A stretch of 64,000 bases of DNA from an uncultured Coriobacteriaceae bacterium (GCA_944321435.1 CALULH010000004.1:62001-126000), one strand, 5' to 3'. Positions 36,301 to 45,083 are shown, numbered from the stretch's first letter. Program-made: numbers and translations. The notes: generated by a model not told the origin, from the letters alone.

Positions 36301-36823
36301 CAACGTGGGCTTCGACCTGTTCACCCAGATGCTGGGGCAGGCCGTCGCCGAGGCGCGCGGCGACGACACCGCCGCTTTGGAGCAGGCTGCGGTCACCATC
36401 AACCTTCCGGCCGATTTCTTCTTGGACGAGCAGTACCTGCCGGAGGTCGATAAGCGCGTGCTGGTGTACCGCAAGCTGGCGGGCGCCACCGAGCTGGCGC
36501 AGGTCGATGCCGCGCAGACCGAGTGCGAGGAGGCCTATGGCGAGCTCCCGCTGGCCGGGCGCAACCTCTTTGACCGGGCGCGCCTGCGCATCCGCGCCGA
36601 GCGCCTGGGGATCGAGAGCATCGCGCTTACGCAGGGGCGCGTGGTCTACAACGGCATTGACGTGGGAAGCGCCGTGGCTGGCGAGCTGCGCCGCAAATAC
36701 GGCGCGCTCAACTACCCGCGCAGCCACAAGTTCACGTTCCCGGTGCGCGGGGGCATGGACCACCTGGTGTCCGTGAGCCTTGCCGTGCTGACGGCGTTGG
36801 GCAAGTCGGGCGACGACGACTAA
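33353..36823 (+). CDS. mfd: Transcription-repair coupling factor
   Basis: A 1156-residue Mfd, which removes stalled RNA polymerase and recruits UvrA to the lesion. Order: UvrB-like N-terminal domains (1-350), a CarD-like polymerase-interaction domain (about 490-560, FKPGDYVVHAVHGIALF), a RecG-type motor with Walker A GDVGFGKTE (about 643) and DEEQ (about 743), and the C-terminal TRCF domain (about 990-1100). The ATG at 33353 gives the usual length, though the ribosome site (AGG) is weak. Confidence 0.95.
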   Translation: MLIHRIAARLYKTKALSTLEGALDQGGDATLAVAQSARTLMAAAQFARRPRPTAYVVSGEEAADRAARSLAAYLGVERVTRYPERRDYPWKDAEPDAAVVAQRCAALERLNAGENCIMVASARALLRCVPPAGQPYFKSERFAVGDEIPFEDVPRRLVAMGYTPSDAADRAGLFRVHGDTVDVFPAQEAAPVRLEFFGDEIDRIRRMVGSTGQTIGDAEEIRIAPCRELALTEETLHNLRLAIYRPAQEDTELAALLELANAHVATPELDRWLPVLYGSTATPLAHLSEDALVILAEPRSLFDDCTRAYEDLDARAMDAGVDRLDGLYVRPQELDFGRQQRLNYVSIIRAGGATTAELKVEQPALAGSDNRFITRMHDVVNSRYAVLFAMPDRGARESMELTFSDEGIPFDASLAADPENADPLDDRGARATAPSLPIGRVTFVDAPIPGGVVVPEARLAVFSVNDLNARLDARRNRIRRRQVDVTEITFPFKPGDYVVHAVHGIALFSDIVRQEVDGRERDYFLLEYAGGDKLYVPLEQVDRITRYVGPDGSNPRLTRLNTADWTRATTKARKSAKKLAFDLVDLYTRRSSIQGYACGPDTPAQHDMEASFPYEPTHDQLAAIADIKADMESGKPMDRLLCGDVGFGKTEVALRAAFKCVDSGRQVMVLCPTTILAQQHYETFFNRFAPFDIEVEVMSRFRTAAQQRRALKAFAAGEVKVLVGTHRLLSSDVNPANLGLVIIDEEQRFGVQHKEQLKNLREQIDVLTLSATPIPRTMQMAISGVRDMSLITTPPTGRRPVEVHVGEYDPDVVAAAIRLELGRGGQVYYVSNRVKTIEDAEERVHEAVPEARVGIAHGKMTAREVEDVMVDFAMGRIDVLVATTIIESGIDNPHTNTLIIEDSQRLGLAQLYQLKGRVGRSATQAYAYFMFPGELPLTQEATERLTALTEFQELGSGMRIAMRDLEIRGAGSLVGAEQHGNLSNVGFDLFTQMLGQAVAEARGDDTAALEQAAVTINLPADFFLDEQYLPEVDKRVLVYRKLAGATELAQVDAAQTECEEAYGELPLAGRNLFDRARLRIRAERLGIESIALTQGRVVYNGIDVGSAVAGELRRKYGALNYPRSHKFTFPVRGGMDHLVSVSLAVLTALGKSGDDD

Positions 36824-37019
36824 GCCCCCGCTTTCCCGGGCACCGCATCTTGCCCCTCAATCGTCGGGCATGGCCAGGAGGCCAACGCCCTCCCTCTTTC
36901 GGGGCAATCTGCGGCACCTGGAAAACCGGGGCGGGGCTGCGTGCCGCAGCCGGGCCGCCCGACGCAGCAGCCATCGGGAAAACCGGAGGCTGGGTGCGCC
37001 GTGGTGAGCGTGCTCCGTG

Positions 37020-37655
37020 CTACCCGCGCACGCCGCAGGCCGCGAGCTCTTCCGGCGTCAGGTCGGGGAAGGGGCGGACCGGCTTGACGTCGGCGGGGTG
37101 CGCGCCTATGAGCTTCTCCATCCAGATCATGTCGTACCAGCGCTGGTACTTAAAGCCGCACTGCATGAAGCGCCCCACCAGGCGGTAGCCCTGGCGCGTG
37201 TGGAAACGGGCGCTGTCGCAGGTCAGGTGCGGCTCGTCCTTGTCGTCCGGCGGCATGGCTATGCAGGCCTCCATGTTGAGAATGCCCTGCGCGCTCAGGC
37301 AGGCTTGCAGGGCGTCGTGTAGCGCGCGACCTACGCCGCTGCGCCGCTGCGCGGCGTCCACGTAGATGGAGGTCTCTACGGCCCAATCGTACGCGGGCCG
37401 CGCTTTGAAGGGGCTGGCGTATGCGTAGCCCGCGATCTGCGGCGCCGCGTCCGGGTGCGCCTGGTCCCGTATCTCGGCCGCCACGTAGGGATAGCGCTGC
37501 AGCGTGCGGCCTATGCGCGCGCGGAACTCCTCCAGCGTGGGCGGCTCGTACTCAAAGGTGATGGCCGTGTTCTCAACGTACGGCGCGTAGATGGCGAGAA
37601 GCACCTTGGCGTCGGCGGGTGTGGCAAGGCGGATGGTGACGGCGGTTGCGGGCAT
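37020..37655 (-). CDS. GNAT acetyltransferase, phosphinothricin-acetyltransferase-like
   Basis: A 211-residue GNAT enzyme that transfers acetyl from acetyl-CoA to an amine. TIRLATPADAKVLLAIYAPYVENTAITFEYEPPT is the start typical of the PAT/YncA group in form, and QRRSGVGRALHDAL is the acetyl-CoA loop. Family members acetylate phosphinothricin-like amino acids or methionine sulfone. The N-terminal start is supported by AAAGG upstream of ATG 37655. It diverges from the DUF218 gene. Confidence 0.87.
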   Translation of the reverse strand: MPATAVTIRLATPADAKVLLAIYAPYVENTAITFEYEPPTLEEFRARIGRTLQRYPYVAAEIRDQAHPDAAPQIAGYAYASPFKARPAYDWAVETSIYVDAAQRRSGVGRALHDALQACLSAQGILNMEACIAMPPDDKDEPHLTCDSARFHTRQGYRLVGRFMQCGFKYQRWYDMIWMEKLIGAHPADVKPVRPFPDLTPEELAACGVRG

Positions 37656-37989
37656 GGGCGGCCTTTCTGCGCAAGGCGGATGGGACGGGCGGTTTGCGGG
37701 CGGTGCGGCACGTGCCGGCGCGTTTCTGCGGCCGGCTGCATCGCGCGCCCTTTGCGGCGGGCTTGAGCGGCGGGCTTGCCAACCCTGCTGGGGCGCGTTG
37801 CCGGGGCTTTTCCTTCTGCGGGAAGGTCCCCGCGGACCTGTGTCCCATGATAAGCCCGGTAGGTTCCGCGCGCCCCGCAAACGCGCGCGGGGTTTCCGCA
37901 CGGGGTTTCCTTCGGCGGCGCTTGGGGCTTTCGGTTGGCGCCGCAATCCGGTGGTATGCTGCAGGCGCGACGGCAGGACGGAGGTTCCC
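37656..37989. other. Divergent spacer, GNAT / DUF218
   Basis: A 334-base spacer between divergent genes that must hold two promoters. A GC stem (CCCCGC near 37878 with GCGGGG near 37896) is the only structure I see. TATGCT near 37956 is a possible -10 box for the DUF218 gene. No gene is visible. Confidence 0.3.
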
Positions 37990-38862
37990 ATGGGCGTGGT
38001 GCAGGATATGAATACGCTGGCGCGGTTTCTAGGGGTGCGGGATCTGGCGGCGCTGACGCAGCGCGAAGTCGAGGGGCGCATCGGCGCGCCGCGCGTTGAC
38101 GTGGCCGTGCTGTTCGGCGGCTCCATCCTCGCCGGTGGCGACGTGCTGGCCGAGGCCATGCGCGCCGGCGTGGCGCGCGCCTATGTCATTGCGGGCGGCG
38201 CGGGCCATACTACCGAGGCCCTGCGCCAGCGCGTGCGACGTCTCTGCCCCGACCTGCGCTTCTCGCCCAACGCCACGGAGGCGGAGATTTTCTCGTCTTA
38301 CCTTGCGGCGCGGTGCGATCTGCACGTCGATTTGCTGGAGACCCGCTCCACAAACTGCGGCAACAACATCACCTGCCTGCGGGATTTGCTGGCCGAGAAG
38401 AACGTGCCGTGCCGATCGCTCCTGCTGATGCAGGACGCCACCATGCAGCGCCGCATGGCCGCCGTGGCTCAGAAGGAGATGCCCGGCGTGCGCCTGCTGA
38501 ACTACGCCACGTACGCGGTGGACGTGGTGACGCGTGGCGCGGAGGACGCGCGTGCGGAGGGTGTGGGCGCGGACGGCGCGAAGGCGGGCTGCGCGGAGAG
38601 GGGCGGTACCGCCACCGTGCCGCCCGACGACGCGCTGGGCTTTGACCACGAGCCGTTGGGCATGTGGGATATGGCGCGGTACCGCACGCTGCTCATGGGC
38701 GAGATCCCGCGCTTGGTTGACGACGAGAACGGCTACGGTCCGTGCGGCAAGGGCTACCTGGCGCACGTGGACGTGCCAACGGAGGTTCGCCTGGCTTGGG
38801 AGCGCCTGCGCGCCGCCTATCCGGATGCCGTTCGCGCGGCTAATCCGGCGTATGCGTCGTAG
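37990..38862 (+). CDS. DUF218/YdcF-like protein
   Basis: A 290-residue protein of the DUF218 (YdcF/SanA/ElyC-like) family, a Rossmann-like fold often linked to envelope or nucleotide-related functions. VDVAVLFGGSIL (about 39-50) forms the first strand and loop, ETRSTNCGNNI is the conserved loop near residue 120, and a variable Ala/Gly-rich insertion lies around residues 185-205. It has no signal peptide, so it is cytoplasmic. GGAGG precedes the ATG by five bases. Confidence 0.8.
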   Translation: MGVVQDMNTLARFLGVRDLAALTQREVEGRIGAPRVDVAVLFGGSILAGGDVLAEAMRAGVARAYVIAGGAGHTTEALRQRVRRLCPDLRFSPNATEAEIFSSYLAARCDLHVDLLETRSTNCGNNITCLRDLLAEKNVPCRSLLLMQDATMQRRMAAVAQKEMPGVRLLNYATYAVDVVTRGAEDARAEGVGADGAKAGCAERGGTATVPPDDALGFDHEPLGMWDMARYRTLLMGEIPRLVDDENGYGPCGKGYLAHVDVPTEVRLAWERLRAAYPDAVRAANPAYAS

Positions 38863-38868
38863 GGGTCA

Positions 38869-39927
38869 TTACGGGGTCCTGTGCGCGCCGCCTTTTTTCT
38901 CCGAGACAAACATGCGTCGCTTGCGGTACATCTCGCCCCGCGCCTGGGCCACCACGGTTTTGCCCACCAGCGCGGCGGCCGCGGCGGCGGGGTCGTGTTC
39001 GGGCGTTGCGGCGACCTCCGCGGGGATGGGCTCGTCGGCCGGCGCGCGGTGGAAGTTGCCCACGAAGTCGTCCGTGGTGAAGATGTTCACCACGGCGCGC
39101 GGGTCCACGCCGCGCACGAGCGCCACCGCATCGCTCACCTCGTAGGACGAGACCACCGTGGTGAGCAGCGCCATGGGGCGGCCGCTGTAGCACCCGCGCG
39201 CCTCTACGCGCGACATGCCGTGCCGGAACGCGCGCAGATAGGCGCCCGCCACCTCGTCGGGGCGCTCGGTGGTGATCTGCAAGGTCGAGCGCCGGTAGCG
39301 TCGGTACATGCCGTCGAGCGTCTTGGTCATCACAAAATGGAACACCACCGAGTACGCCGCATGCTCCCAGCCAAACAGTGCGCCGAACGCGCAGAACATG
39401 AGAAAGTTGCCCGCAAAGACGTACTCCCAGATGGTGCGCCCCGTTTTGTTGGAGACCCACAGCGCGATAAAGTCCGTACCGCCCGACGAGGCGCCGCTTT
39501 TGAGCGCGAGTCCCACGGCCGTGCCCATGAGCACGCCGCCGAACAGCACGTTGAGCACGGTGCTCTGGAGCAGGGGCTCGAAGGGACAGCAGGCGAGGAA
39601 GAGGCAGGAGAACCCCACCTGCAGCAGTGAGAACACCACGAACCGATGGCTGATGCCGCGCCAGCACAGAAGCGCCACGGGCACGTTGAGCGCGAGCATG
39701 CCCACCGAGGTGGGGACGTGCAGGCCCGCGAGCGCGGCTACGCGGTCAATGAGGATGGCCAGGCCGGTGAACCCGCCCGAGAGCAGTCCGGCGGGCGCGA
39801 CGAACGCCTTGATGGCAAAGGCCTGCAGCAGCCCCGATGCGCACACGGCGGCCAGCGTCACCAGCCGGCGCACCGTCTTGTACCGTCCCCAATGCCGCAC
39901 ATCCCGCAAGCTGCGCCGTCCGTCCAT
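38869..39927 (-). CDS. YitT family membrane protein
   Basis: A 352-residue protein with five to six N-terminal membrane helices (YitT_membrane; GLLSGGFTGLAILI and SGASSGGTDFIAL are the conserved Gly-rich loops) and a cytoplasmic DUF2179 domain (about 235-310). The family is widespread in Gram-positives and its transport substrate is unresolved. The last 40 residues are a low-complexity Ala/basic tail. It converges on the DUF218 gene with six bases between the stops. Confidence 0.88.
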   Translation of the reverse strand: MDGRRSLRDVRHWGRYKTVRRLVTLAAVCASGLLQAFAIKAFVAPAGLLSGGFTGLAILIDRVAALAGLHVPTSVGMLALNVPVALLCWRGISHRFVVFSLLQVGFSCLFLACCPFEPLLQSTVLNVLFGGVLMGTAVGLALKSGASSGGTDFIALWVSNKTGRTIWEYVFAGNFLMFCAFGALFGWEHAAYSVVFHFVMTKTLDGMYRRYRRSTLQITTERPDEVAGAYLRAFRHGMSRVEARGCYSGRPMALLTTVVSSYEVSDAVALVRGVDPRAVVNIFTTDDFVGNFHRAPADEPIPAEVAATPEHDPAAAAAALVGKTVVAQARGEMYRKRRMFVSEKKGGAHRTP

Positions 39928-39968
39928 GCCCTTATCGACCCCTTTGCGCCCGGTAGATTTCTCGCGAA

Positions 39969-39999
39969 TTGATTATACATCTAAGTCATCTATAATGAC
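39969..39999 (+). promoter_or_regulatory. Promoter with operator dyad before first deglycase gene
   Basis: -35 TTGATT (39969-39974), 16-base spacer and a consensus -10 TATAAT (39991-39996). The -10 is embedded in the dyad GTCAT-CTATA-ATGAC (39985-39999). A near copy sits at 41232-41246 and a weaker one at 46001-46013, which marks it as the likely site of the GntR regulator at 46114. Confidence 0.8.
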
Positions 40000-40074
40000 T
40001 ATAACCTTAGCCAACCTGATGTGAGAAGAGCGCGGCTGGGGCGGATGTGCGGACACGCAGAAAGGGGAGGACGA

Positions 40075-41079
40075 ATGGACGCAGAGCAGGGCATGCAGGA
40101 GCAGGTCGCCGCGGTGGTGCGCGCGGTGCTGGACGAGAAGCGCGCGGTCGGCGGCGTCGAGCACGTGGTGTGGATCGGCGCGGGCGGTTCCAACGGGGGC
40201 AACTACCCGGCGCAGTACTTCATGGAGCACGAAGCGCGCGCCGTGTCCTCGCACATGGTGACGAGCAACGAGTTCGTGTACGACACGCCGGCGTACGTGG
40301 GCCCCACCACGCTGGCGGTGGCGGTGAGCATGCGCGGCACGCCGGAGACCATCGAGGCGGCCCGCGTGGCGCGCGAGCGCGGCGCGGCTACCGTGGCGGT
40401 CTACGTTGACGAGTCCGGGCTCACCGAGGCCTGCGCTCACCGGCTGCGCTACCACAGCCTGGCGATCGACGAGAGCGATATGGGGCGCACCAACTCGGCC
40501 GTGGTGCTGCGGATCGCGGTGGAGCTGCTGCGCCAAACGGAAGGCTACGCCGCCTATGGAGACGCGCTGCAAGCCTTCGGCGCGGTGGAGCCCTTGTACC
40601 GCGCGGCGTTTGCGCGGTGCCAGGAGCCGGCGGCTGCATGGGCCGAGCAGAACGCCGACCGACCTACGGTGAACGTGCTGGCAAGCGGGCCGCTCAACGG
40701 TGCTGCGTACGTGTTTGCCATCTGCAACATCCAGGAGATGCTGCAGATAGACGCGGTGACCACCAACGCCTGCGACTTCTTCCACGGCCCCTTCGAGGTG
40801 CTGGACGAGAACACCTCGGTGTTCCAGCTGGTCGGGCTGGGCAGCTGCCGCGCGGCTGACGAGCGCGCCACGCGCTTCCTCGGGCGCTACGGCGGCGAGC
40901 GCGTCTACCGCCTCGACGCCGAGGAGATCGGGCTGGCTGCACTGCCTGCGAGCGTGGCGCCCTACTTCGAGCACCTGGTGATCTCACCGCTGCTGAACAA
41001 CGTGTACATGCGGGCTCTTTCGGCGGTGACGGGCAAGGACTACCTGACCCGCCGCTACATGTGGCAGGTTCCCTACTAA
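40075..41079 (+). CDS. SIS-domain deglycase-like protein (FrlB/GfrE/GfrF type)
   Basis: A 334-residue double-SIS protein. The sugar-phosphate loops are visible (WIGAGGSNGGNYPAQYF; AVAVSMRGTPETIEA), as is the family C-terminus DYLTRRYMWQVPY. Relatives split fructoselysine- or glucoselysine-6-phosphate into glucose-6-phosphate and lysine. It has its own promoter and its own terminator just before the PTS operon, so it is transcribed separately but shares the operator. Exact substrate is inferred, not shown. Confidence 0.85.
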   Translation: MDAEQGMQEQVAAVVRAVLDEKRAVGGVEHVVWIGAGGSNGGNYPAQYFMEHEARAVSSHMVTSNEFVYDTPAYVGPTTLAVAVSMRGTPETIEAARVARERGAATVAVYVDESGLTEACAHRLRYHSLAIDESDMGRTNSAVVLRIAVELLRQTEGYAAYGDALQAFGAVEPLYRAAFARCQEPAAAWAEQNADRPTVNVLASGPLNGAAYVFAICNIQEMLQIDAVTTNACDFFHGPFEVLDENTSVFQLVGLGSCRAADERATRFLGRYGGERVYRLDAEEIGLAALPASVAPYFEHLVISPLLNNVYMRALSAVTGKDYLTRRYMWQVPY

Positions 41080-41093
41080 GGCGAGAGCACAGG

Positions 41094-41123
41094 CGCCGCG
41101 GTTTCCCGGCCACGGCGTTTTTT
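41094..41123 (+). terminator. Terminator after first deglycase gene
   Basis: CGCCGCGG (41094-41101) pairs with CCACGGCG (41110-41117) with one mismatch and is followed by six T. Confidence 0.8.
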
Positions 41124-41189
41124 GCGGATGCAGGGCGTTTCCGCCGCCCAACGGTCGCTTTCCTCCGGCAAACGGTATCAAGCATAGAT

Positions 41190-41205
41190 ATATAACCGGT
41201 TATAT
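41190..41205. promoter_or_regulatory. 16-bp perfect palindrome upstream of PTS operon
   Basis: ATATAACCGGTTATAT is fully symmetric and ends ten bases before the -35 box of the PTS promoter. It is distinct from the dyad that overlaps the -10 box, so a second regulator is likely. Confidence 0.7.
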
Positions 41206-41214
41206 TGCTCACTC

Positions 41215-41246
41215 TAGACAACTCATCTTAAACATCTATAATGACC
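41215..41246 (+). promoter_or_regulatory. Promoter and operator of the deglycase PTS operon
   Basis: -35 TAGACA (41215-41220), 16-base spacer, -10 TATAAT (41237-41242). ACATCTATAATGACC around the -10 matches the dyad at 39985, and AAGGAG follows at 41261. Confidence 0.78.
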
Positions 41247-41270
41247 ATAACGACCTATGAAAGGAGTGCT

Positions 41271-42206
41271 ATGAACCAGTTGATTCTGGCATCGCACGGC
41301 GGCTTGGCCGCGGGCGCGCGCGACACGCTCTCCATGGTGCTGGGCGATGTGCCCAACGTGCACGTGGTCTCGCTTGCGCGCGATGACAAGGAGCCCATCA
41401 CCAACGACGTGCGCGCCATCATGGAGGGGTTCGCGCCCGACGACGCGGTGTACGTCTGCACTGACATGCTCGGGAGCTCCGTGAACAACTCCATGGTGGA
41501 GCTCATGCACGAGGACGATCGGCTCACCGTCATCAGCGGCATGAACATGCCGCTGATCCTGAGCCTCGCCATCGCGCCGGAGCCCGTGCGCGGCTCCGAG
41601 CTCGCCGCGCTCATTCGCGAGGCGCGCGCGGGAATGGTGAACGTGGGCGTGGCGGAGGAGGATCCGGCCGAGGCCGCGGCTTCTGCGCCCAAGCGCCGCC
41701 GCCGTCCCGTTGCCGCCGACCGCGGGCCCGCCAAGATCGTGCTCGTGCGCCTGGACTACCGTTTGCTGCACGGCCAGGTGGTCTTCTCGTGGACCAACGC
41801 CGTAGGCGCCCAGCGCATCATCGTGGTGGACAACGCTGCGGCAAACGACGAGGTCAAGAAGGGTGCGCTCAAGCTTGCCAAGCCCGCGGGCGTGCTGCTC
41901 AACGTGTTCACCGTGGAGCGCGCGCTTAAGAAGATGAAGAAGCTCAATACGCTGGGCGAGAACGTCATGTTCATCTTCGGAAACGTGCGCGAGCTGCTGG
42001 AGTTCTGCCAGAGCTACCCATTCCCCGAGGTCAATTTTGGCGCGGCCGCCAATCATGACGGCGCATCCCCCGTGGGCGGCAAGGACAGCTCGGTGTTCCT
42101 CGACGCCGCCGAGCGCGCCGACGCGCAGAAGCTGCTCGACCTGGGCGTGAAAATCTACGAGCAGCAGACGCCCACTCAGGCACGCACCGACATCAGCGCG
42201 TTTTAG
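41271..42206 (+). CDS. PTS EIIAB, mannose family (Amadori-type substrate)
   Basis: A 311-residue fusion of EIIA (residues 1-125; phosphoacceptor His9 in LASHGG) and EIIB (155-311; phosphoacceptor His167 in RLLHGQV) through a basic Ala-rich linker (130-154). It passes phosphate from HPr to the incoming sugar. In the Salmonella gfr locus the two domains are separate genes, so the fusion is a local difference. First gene of the PTS operon; AAGGAG precedes ATG 41271. Confidence 0.93.
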   Translation: MNQLILASHGGLAAGARDTLSMVLGDVPNVHVVSLARDDKEPITNDVRAIMEGFAPDDAVYVCTDMLGSSVNNSMVELMHEDDRLTVISGMNMPLILSLAIAPEPVRGSELAALIREARAGMVNVGVAEEDPAEAAASAPKRRRRPVAADRGPAKIVLVRLDYRLLHGQVVFSWTNAVGAQRIIVVDNAAANDEVKKGALKLAKPAGVLLNVFTVERALKKMKKLNTLGENVMFIFGNVRELLEFCQSYPFPEVNFGAAANHDGASPVGGKDSSVFLDAAERADAQKLLDLGVKIYEQQTPTQARTDISAF

Positions 42207-42297
42207 CGCGCCCGGCGCTAAGGCGTCGAACTGCTTAAGGCACGTATCCCCGCGACCGGGGCTGCAAGCGTAATCGTTTTGGAAAGGGGAAGGGTTT

Positions 42298-43113
42298 ATG
42301 GAATCAACGCTTCTCAATGCGGTGCTCGTCGGCTTGGTCGGCGTGTTCTGCATGCTCGACTCGCGCCTGCTGGGGCGCTTGAACTTCGAGCAGCCGCTCA
42401 TCGGCGCCACGCTGGTGGGCATTGTGCTGGGCGACGTCCCCACGGGTCTCGCCGTCGGCGCGGCCGTTGAGCTCGTGAGCATGGGCTTGGTGAGCGTGGG
42501 CGCTGCCGTGCCGCCCGACATGGTGCTGGGAGGCATCGTGGCCGCGGCCTTCGCGTGCCTTACGGACGCGAGCGCCGAGACGGCTATGACGATCGCTATT
42601 CCCGTTGCCGTGCTGGGCCAGCTCCTGGGCATCGTCTTCCGTTCCATCATCGTGGTGCTCGGCCACGTGTCCGACGGTGAGATCGAGAAGGGCAACTTCA
42701 AGGCCGCTTATCGCATGCACATCGTGTGGGGCACCGTGCTCTACTCGCTCATGTATTTCCTGCCGATCTTCGTGGCTGTTTTCGTGGGCACCGACGTGGT
42801 ACAGGCCGTGGTCGACATGATCCCCGACTGGTTCACCGCGGGTCTCAACACGGCGAGCCAGATCCTCACCGCCTACGGCTTGGCCCTGCTGCTCTCGATG
42901 ATGCTCAACAAGGGCATGACGGTCTTCCTCATCCTGGGCTTTGCGCTTGCTTCGTACCTGGGGCTCTCGGTGACGGCCGTCTCCATCTTCGCCGTGCTTC
43001 TCGCGCTCATCCTCTCGAGCATCAAGTACGGCCAGGGTGGTGCGCAGATGGCGGTTGCCGGCGGCGCGGACGCCGATTACGACCCGCTCGAAGATGACGA
43101 CGACGAGTTTTAA
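42298..43113 (+). CDS. PTS EIIC, mannose family
   Basis: A 271-residue membrane subunit of the EIIC-sorbose/mannose family; six or more helices, with the conserved GDVPTGLAVGAAVELVSMG loop near residues 43-62. With EIID it forms the sugar channel. The acidic tail (DPLEDDDDEF) is cytoplasmic. It lies 91 bases after EIIAB and 13 bases before EIID. Confidence 0.93.
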   Translation: MESTLLNAVLVGLVGVFCMLDSRLLGRLNFEQPLIGATLVGIVLGDVPTGLAVGAAVELVSMGLVSVGAAVPPDMVLGGIVAAAFACLTDASAETAMTIAIPVAVLGQLLGIVFRSIIVVLGHVSDGEIEKGNFKAAYRMHIVWGTVLYSLMYFLPIFVAVFVGTDVVQAVVDMIPDWFTAGLNTASQILTAYGLALLLSMMLNKGMTVFLILGFALASYLGLSVTAVSIFAVLLALILSSIKYGQGGAQMAVAGGADADYDPLEDDDDEF

Positions 43114-43126
43114 GGAGGGCTGACGC

Positions 43127-43966
43127 ATGGCTGACAACACCGCAATCGAAAGCACGTCTAAGACTAAGAAACTGTGGCAGTTCTTCTGGCGTTCCTGGGC
43201 TATTCAGGACTCTTGGAACTACGAGCGCCAGATGAACATGGGCTTCCTCTACGGCTTGGTCCCCACGCTCGACCGCTGCTATCCCGACGAGTCCGACCCC
43301 AAGCAGCTCGAGGCTAAGAAAGAGGCCTACCGTCGCCATATGGCGTTCTACAACTGCACTCCGCAGACGAGCGCCTTTGTGCTGGGCCTGTCCGCTTCCA
43401 TGGAGGAGCAGTACGCCCGTGATCGGGCGAGCATCAACCCCGACGCCATCAACGCCATGAAGACGTCGCTCATGGGTCCGCTTTCCGGCATCGGCGACTC
43501 GTTCTTCCAGGGCACCATCCGCGTCATCGCCTTCGGCCTGGGCGTGAGCCTGGCCCAGCAGGGCTCCATCCTGGGTCCCGTGCTCGCGATGGCAATTTCC
43601 ATCATCCCGAGCGTGCTCGTCACCTGGTTTGCAGCCAAGTTGGGCTACGAGGGCGGCAACAACTTCCTGCAGAAGCTTCAGAGCGGCAACATGATGGACC
43701 GCATCATGTACGTGTGCGGCATCGTGGGCCTTATGGCCGTGGGCGGCATGATCGCCACGCTTATCGGCGCCACCACCCCCGCCACGTTCTCTGACGGCAC
43801 CCTGGTCATCCAGGACATTCTCGATTCCATCATGCCGCAGATGATCCCGCTGGCCCTGACCGGCATCATGTACGCGCTCATCAAGAAGGGCGTGAAGACC
43901 GGCTGGCTGCTTGTGATCTGCATTGCGGGCGGCATCGTCCTGAACGTGCTCGGCATCCTGGCTTAA
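43127..43966 (+). CDS. PTS EIID, mannose family
   Basis: A 279-residue EIID subunit. The start (LWQFFWRSWAIQDSWNYERQMNMG) and the GPLSGIGDSFFQGTIR segment are diagnostic; three to four C-terminal helices complete the channel. AAGGAGG lies eight bases before the ATG. The GC-rich spacer that follows (to 44099) may form a weak attenuator before the second deglycase. Confidence 0.94.
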   Translation: MADNTAIESTSKTKKLWQFFWRSWAIQDSWNYERQMNMGFLYGLVPTLDRCYPDESDPKQLEAKKEAYRRHMAFYNCTPQTSAFVLGLSASMEEQYARDRASINPDAINAMKTSLMGPLSGIGDSFFQGTIRVIAFGLGVSLAQQGSILGPVLAMAISIIPSVLVTWFAAKLGYEGGNNFLQKLQSGNMMDRIMYVCGIVGLMAVGGMIATLIGATTPATFSDGTLVIQDILDSIMPQMIPLALTGIMYALIKKGVKTGWLLVICIAGGIVLNVLGILA

Positions 43967-44099
43967 GCGCGCCGCCCGCGGGTTTCCCGCACGCTTTTGG
44001 GGCCCGGCTCGGCTGCGGGCCGGCGCCCCTCGCATCGGTACCACCCGGCATCGCCGGTTCGCATACGACGTTACGCACAACGATAAGAAGGAGCTTGCA

Positions 44100-45083
44100 A
44101 TGTACGAGATCGACCTGAGCATCCCCCGCGAGATTGTTTCCGACGTCCTGTCCAACCACGAGATCGACTCGGTGGCCTTCGTTGGCTGCGGCGCCTCCAT
44201 GTCCGAGCTCTACCCGGCCAAGTACTTCCTCGCCAACAACACCAAGACGCTGAACGTCCAGATCTTCACCGCCAACGAGTTCAACTACGACACCCCGGCT
44301 TGGCTCGGCCCCAACACCTTCGTGATCACCTGCTCGCTCGGCGGCACCACGCCCGAGACCGTTGAGGCCAACAAGACCGCCAAGGCCGCCGGCGCCCCCG
44401 TGGTGGCCATCACCCACGCGGCCGGCTCGCCGCTGACCGAGGGCGTCGACCACGCCATCGTCCACGGCTTCGAGGCCAACTACGCCGCCAAGACCGAGAA
44501 GATGGGCTACGCCATCGCCGTGGCGCTCGAGATCCTGCAGCAGGTCGAGGGCTACGACCACTACGACGAGATGGTCGAGGGCTTCGCGCACGTCTTCGAG
44601 TGCGCCGAGAAGGCCGCGCAGTCCGTGGGCAAGGTGGCCGAGGACTGGGCCCAGGAGCACAAGGACGACGGCTGCATCCACTTCCTGGCGTCCGGCGCGA
44701 GCGAGAAGGTCGCCTACTCCACCTCGATGTTCCTCATGATGGAGATGCAGTGGATCAACTCCGGTAACTTCAACTCCGGCGAGTACTTCCATGGCCCCTT
44801 CGAGCTTACGGACGACAAGCACAACTTCGTGCTGTTCATGGCTGACGGCGCTACCCGCAAGATGGATGCCCGCGCCCTTACCTTCCTGCAGCGTTTCAAC
44901 GCGCGCTACGTGGTGATCGATGCCAAGGACTTCGGCCTGTCCGGTTGCGTGCCCGCAAGCGTTGCCACCTACTTCAACCCCATCGTGCACACCGCCGTGA
45001 TGCGCGTCTTCGCCGAGCACCTGGCCGATGCCCGTCAGCATCCGCTGACCAAGCGTCGCTACATGTGGAAGCTGACGTACTAA
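44100..45083 (+). CDS. SIS-domain deglycase (FrlB/GfrF type)
   Basis: A 327-residue double-SIS protein, paralog of the one at 40075: FVGCGASMSELYPAKYF, SLGGTTPETVEANK, GEYFHGPFEL and the ending KRRYMWKLTY match fructoselysine-6-phosphate deglycases. Directly behind a mannose-family PTS this is the layout of the gfr-type glucoselysine/fructoselysine operon. Two deglycases suggest two related substrates, as with GfrE and GfrF. Confidence 0.88.
   Translation: MYEIDLSIPREIVSDVLSNHEIDSVAFVGCGASMSELYPAKYFLANNTKTLNVQIFTANEFNYDTPAWLGPNTFVITCSLGGTTPETVEANKTAKAAGAPVVAITHAAGSPLTEGVDHAIVHGFEANYAAKTEKMGYAIAVALEILQQVEGYDHYDEMVEGFAHVFECAEKAAQSVGKVAEDWAQEHKDDGCIHFLASGASEKVAYSTSMFLMMEMQWINSGNFNSGEYFHGPFELTDDKHNFVLFMADGATRKMDARALTFLQRFNARYVVIDAKDFGLSGCVPASVATYFNPIVHTAVMRVFAEHLADARQHPLTKRRYMWKLTY

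Noticed and set aside
33524-36763. A 1079-codon open frame on the minus strand across mfd
   Set aside because: It mirrors mfd codon for codon, has no ribosome site and no recognisable domain; long antisense frames are common in GC-rich DNA.
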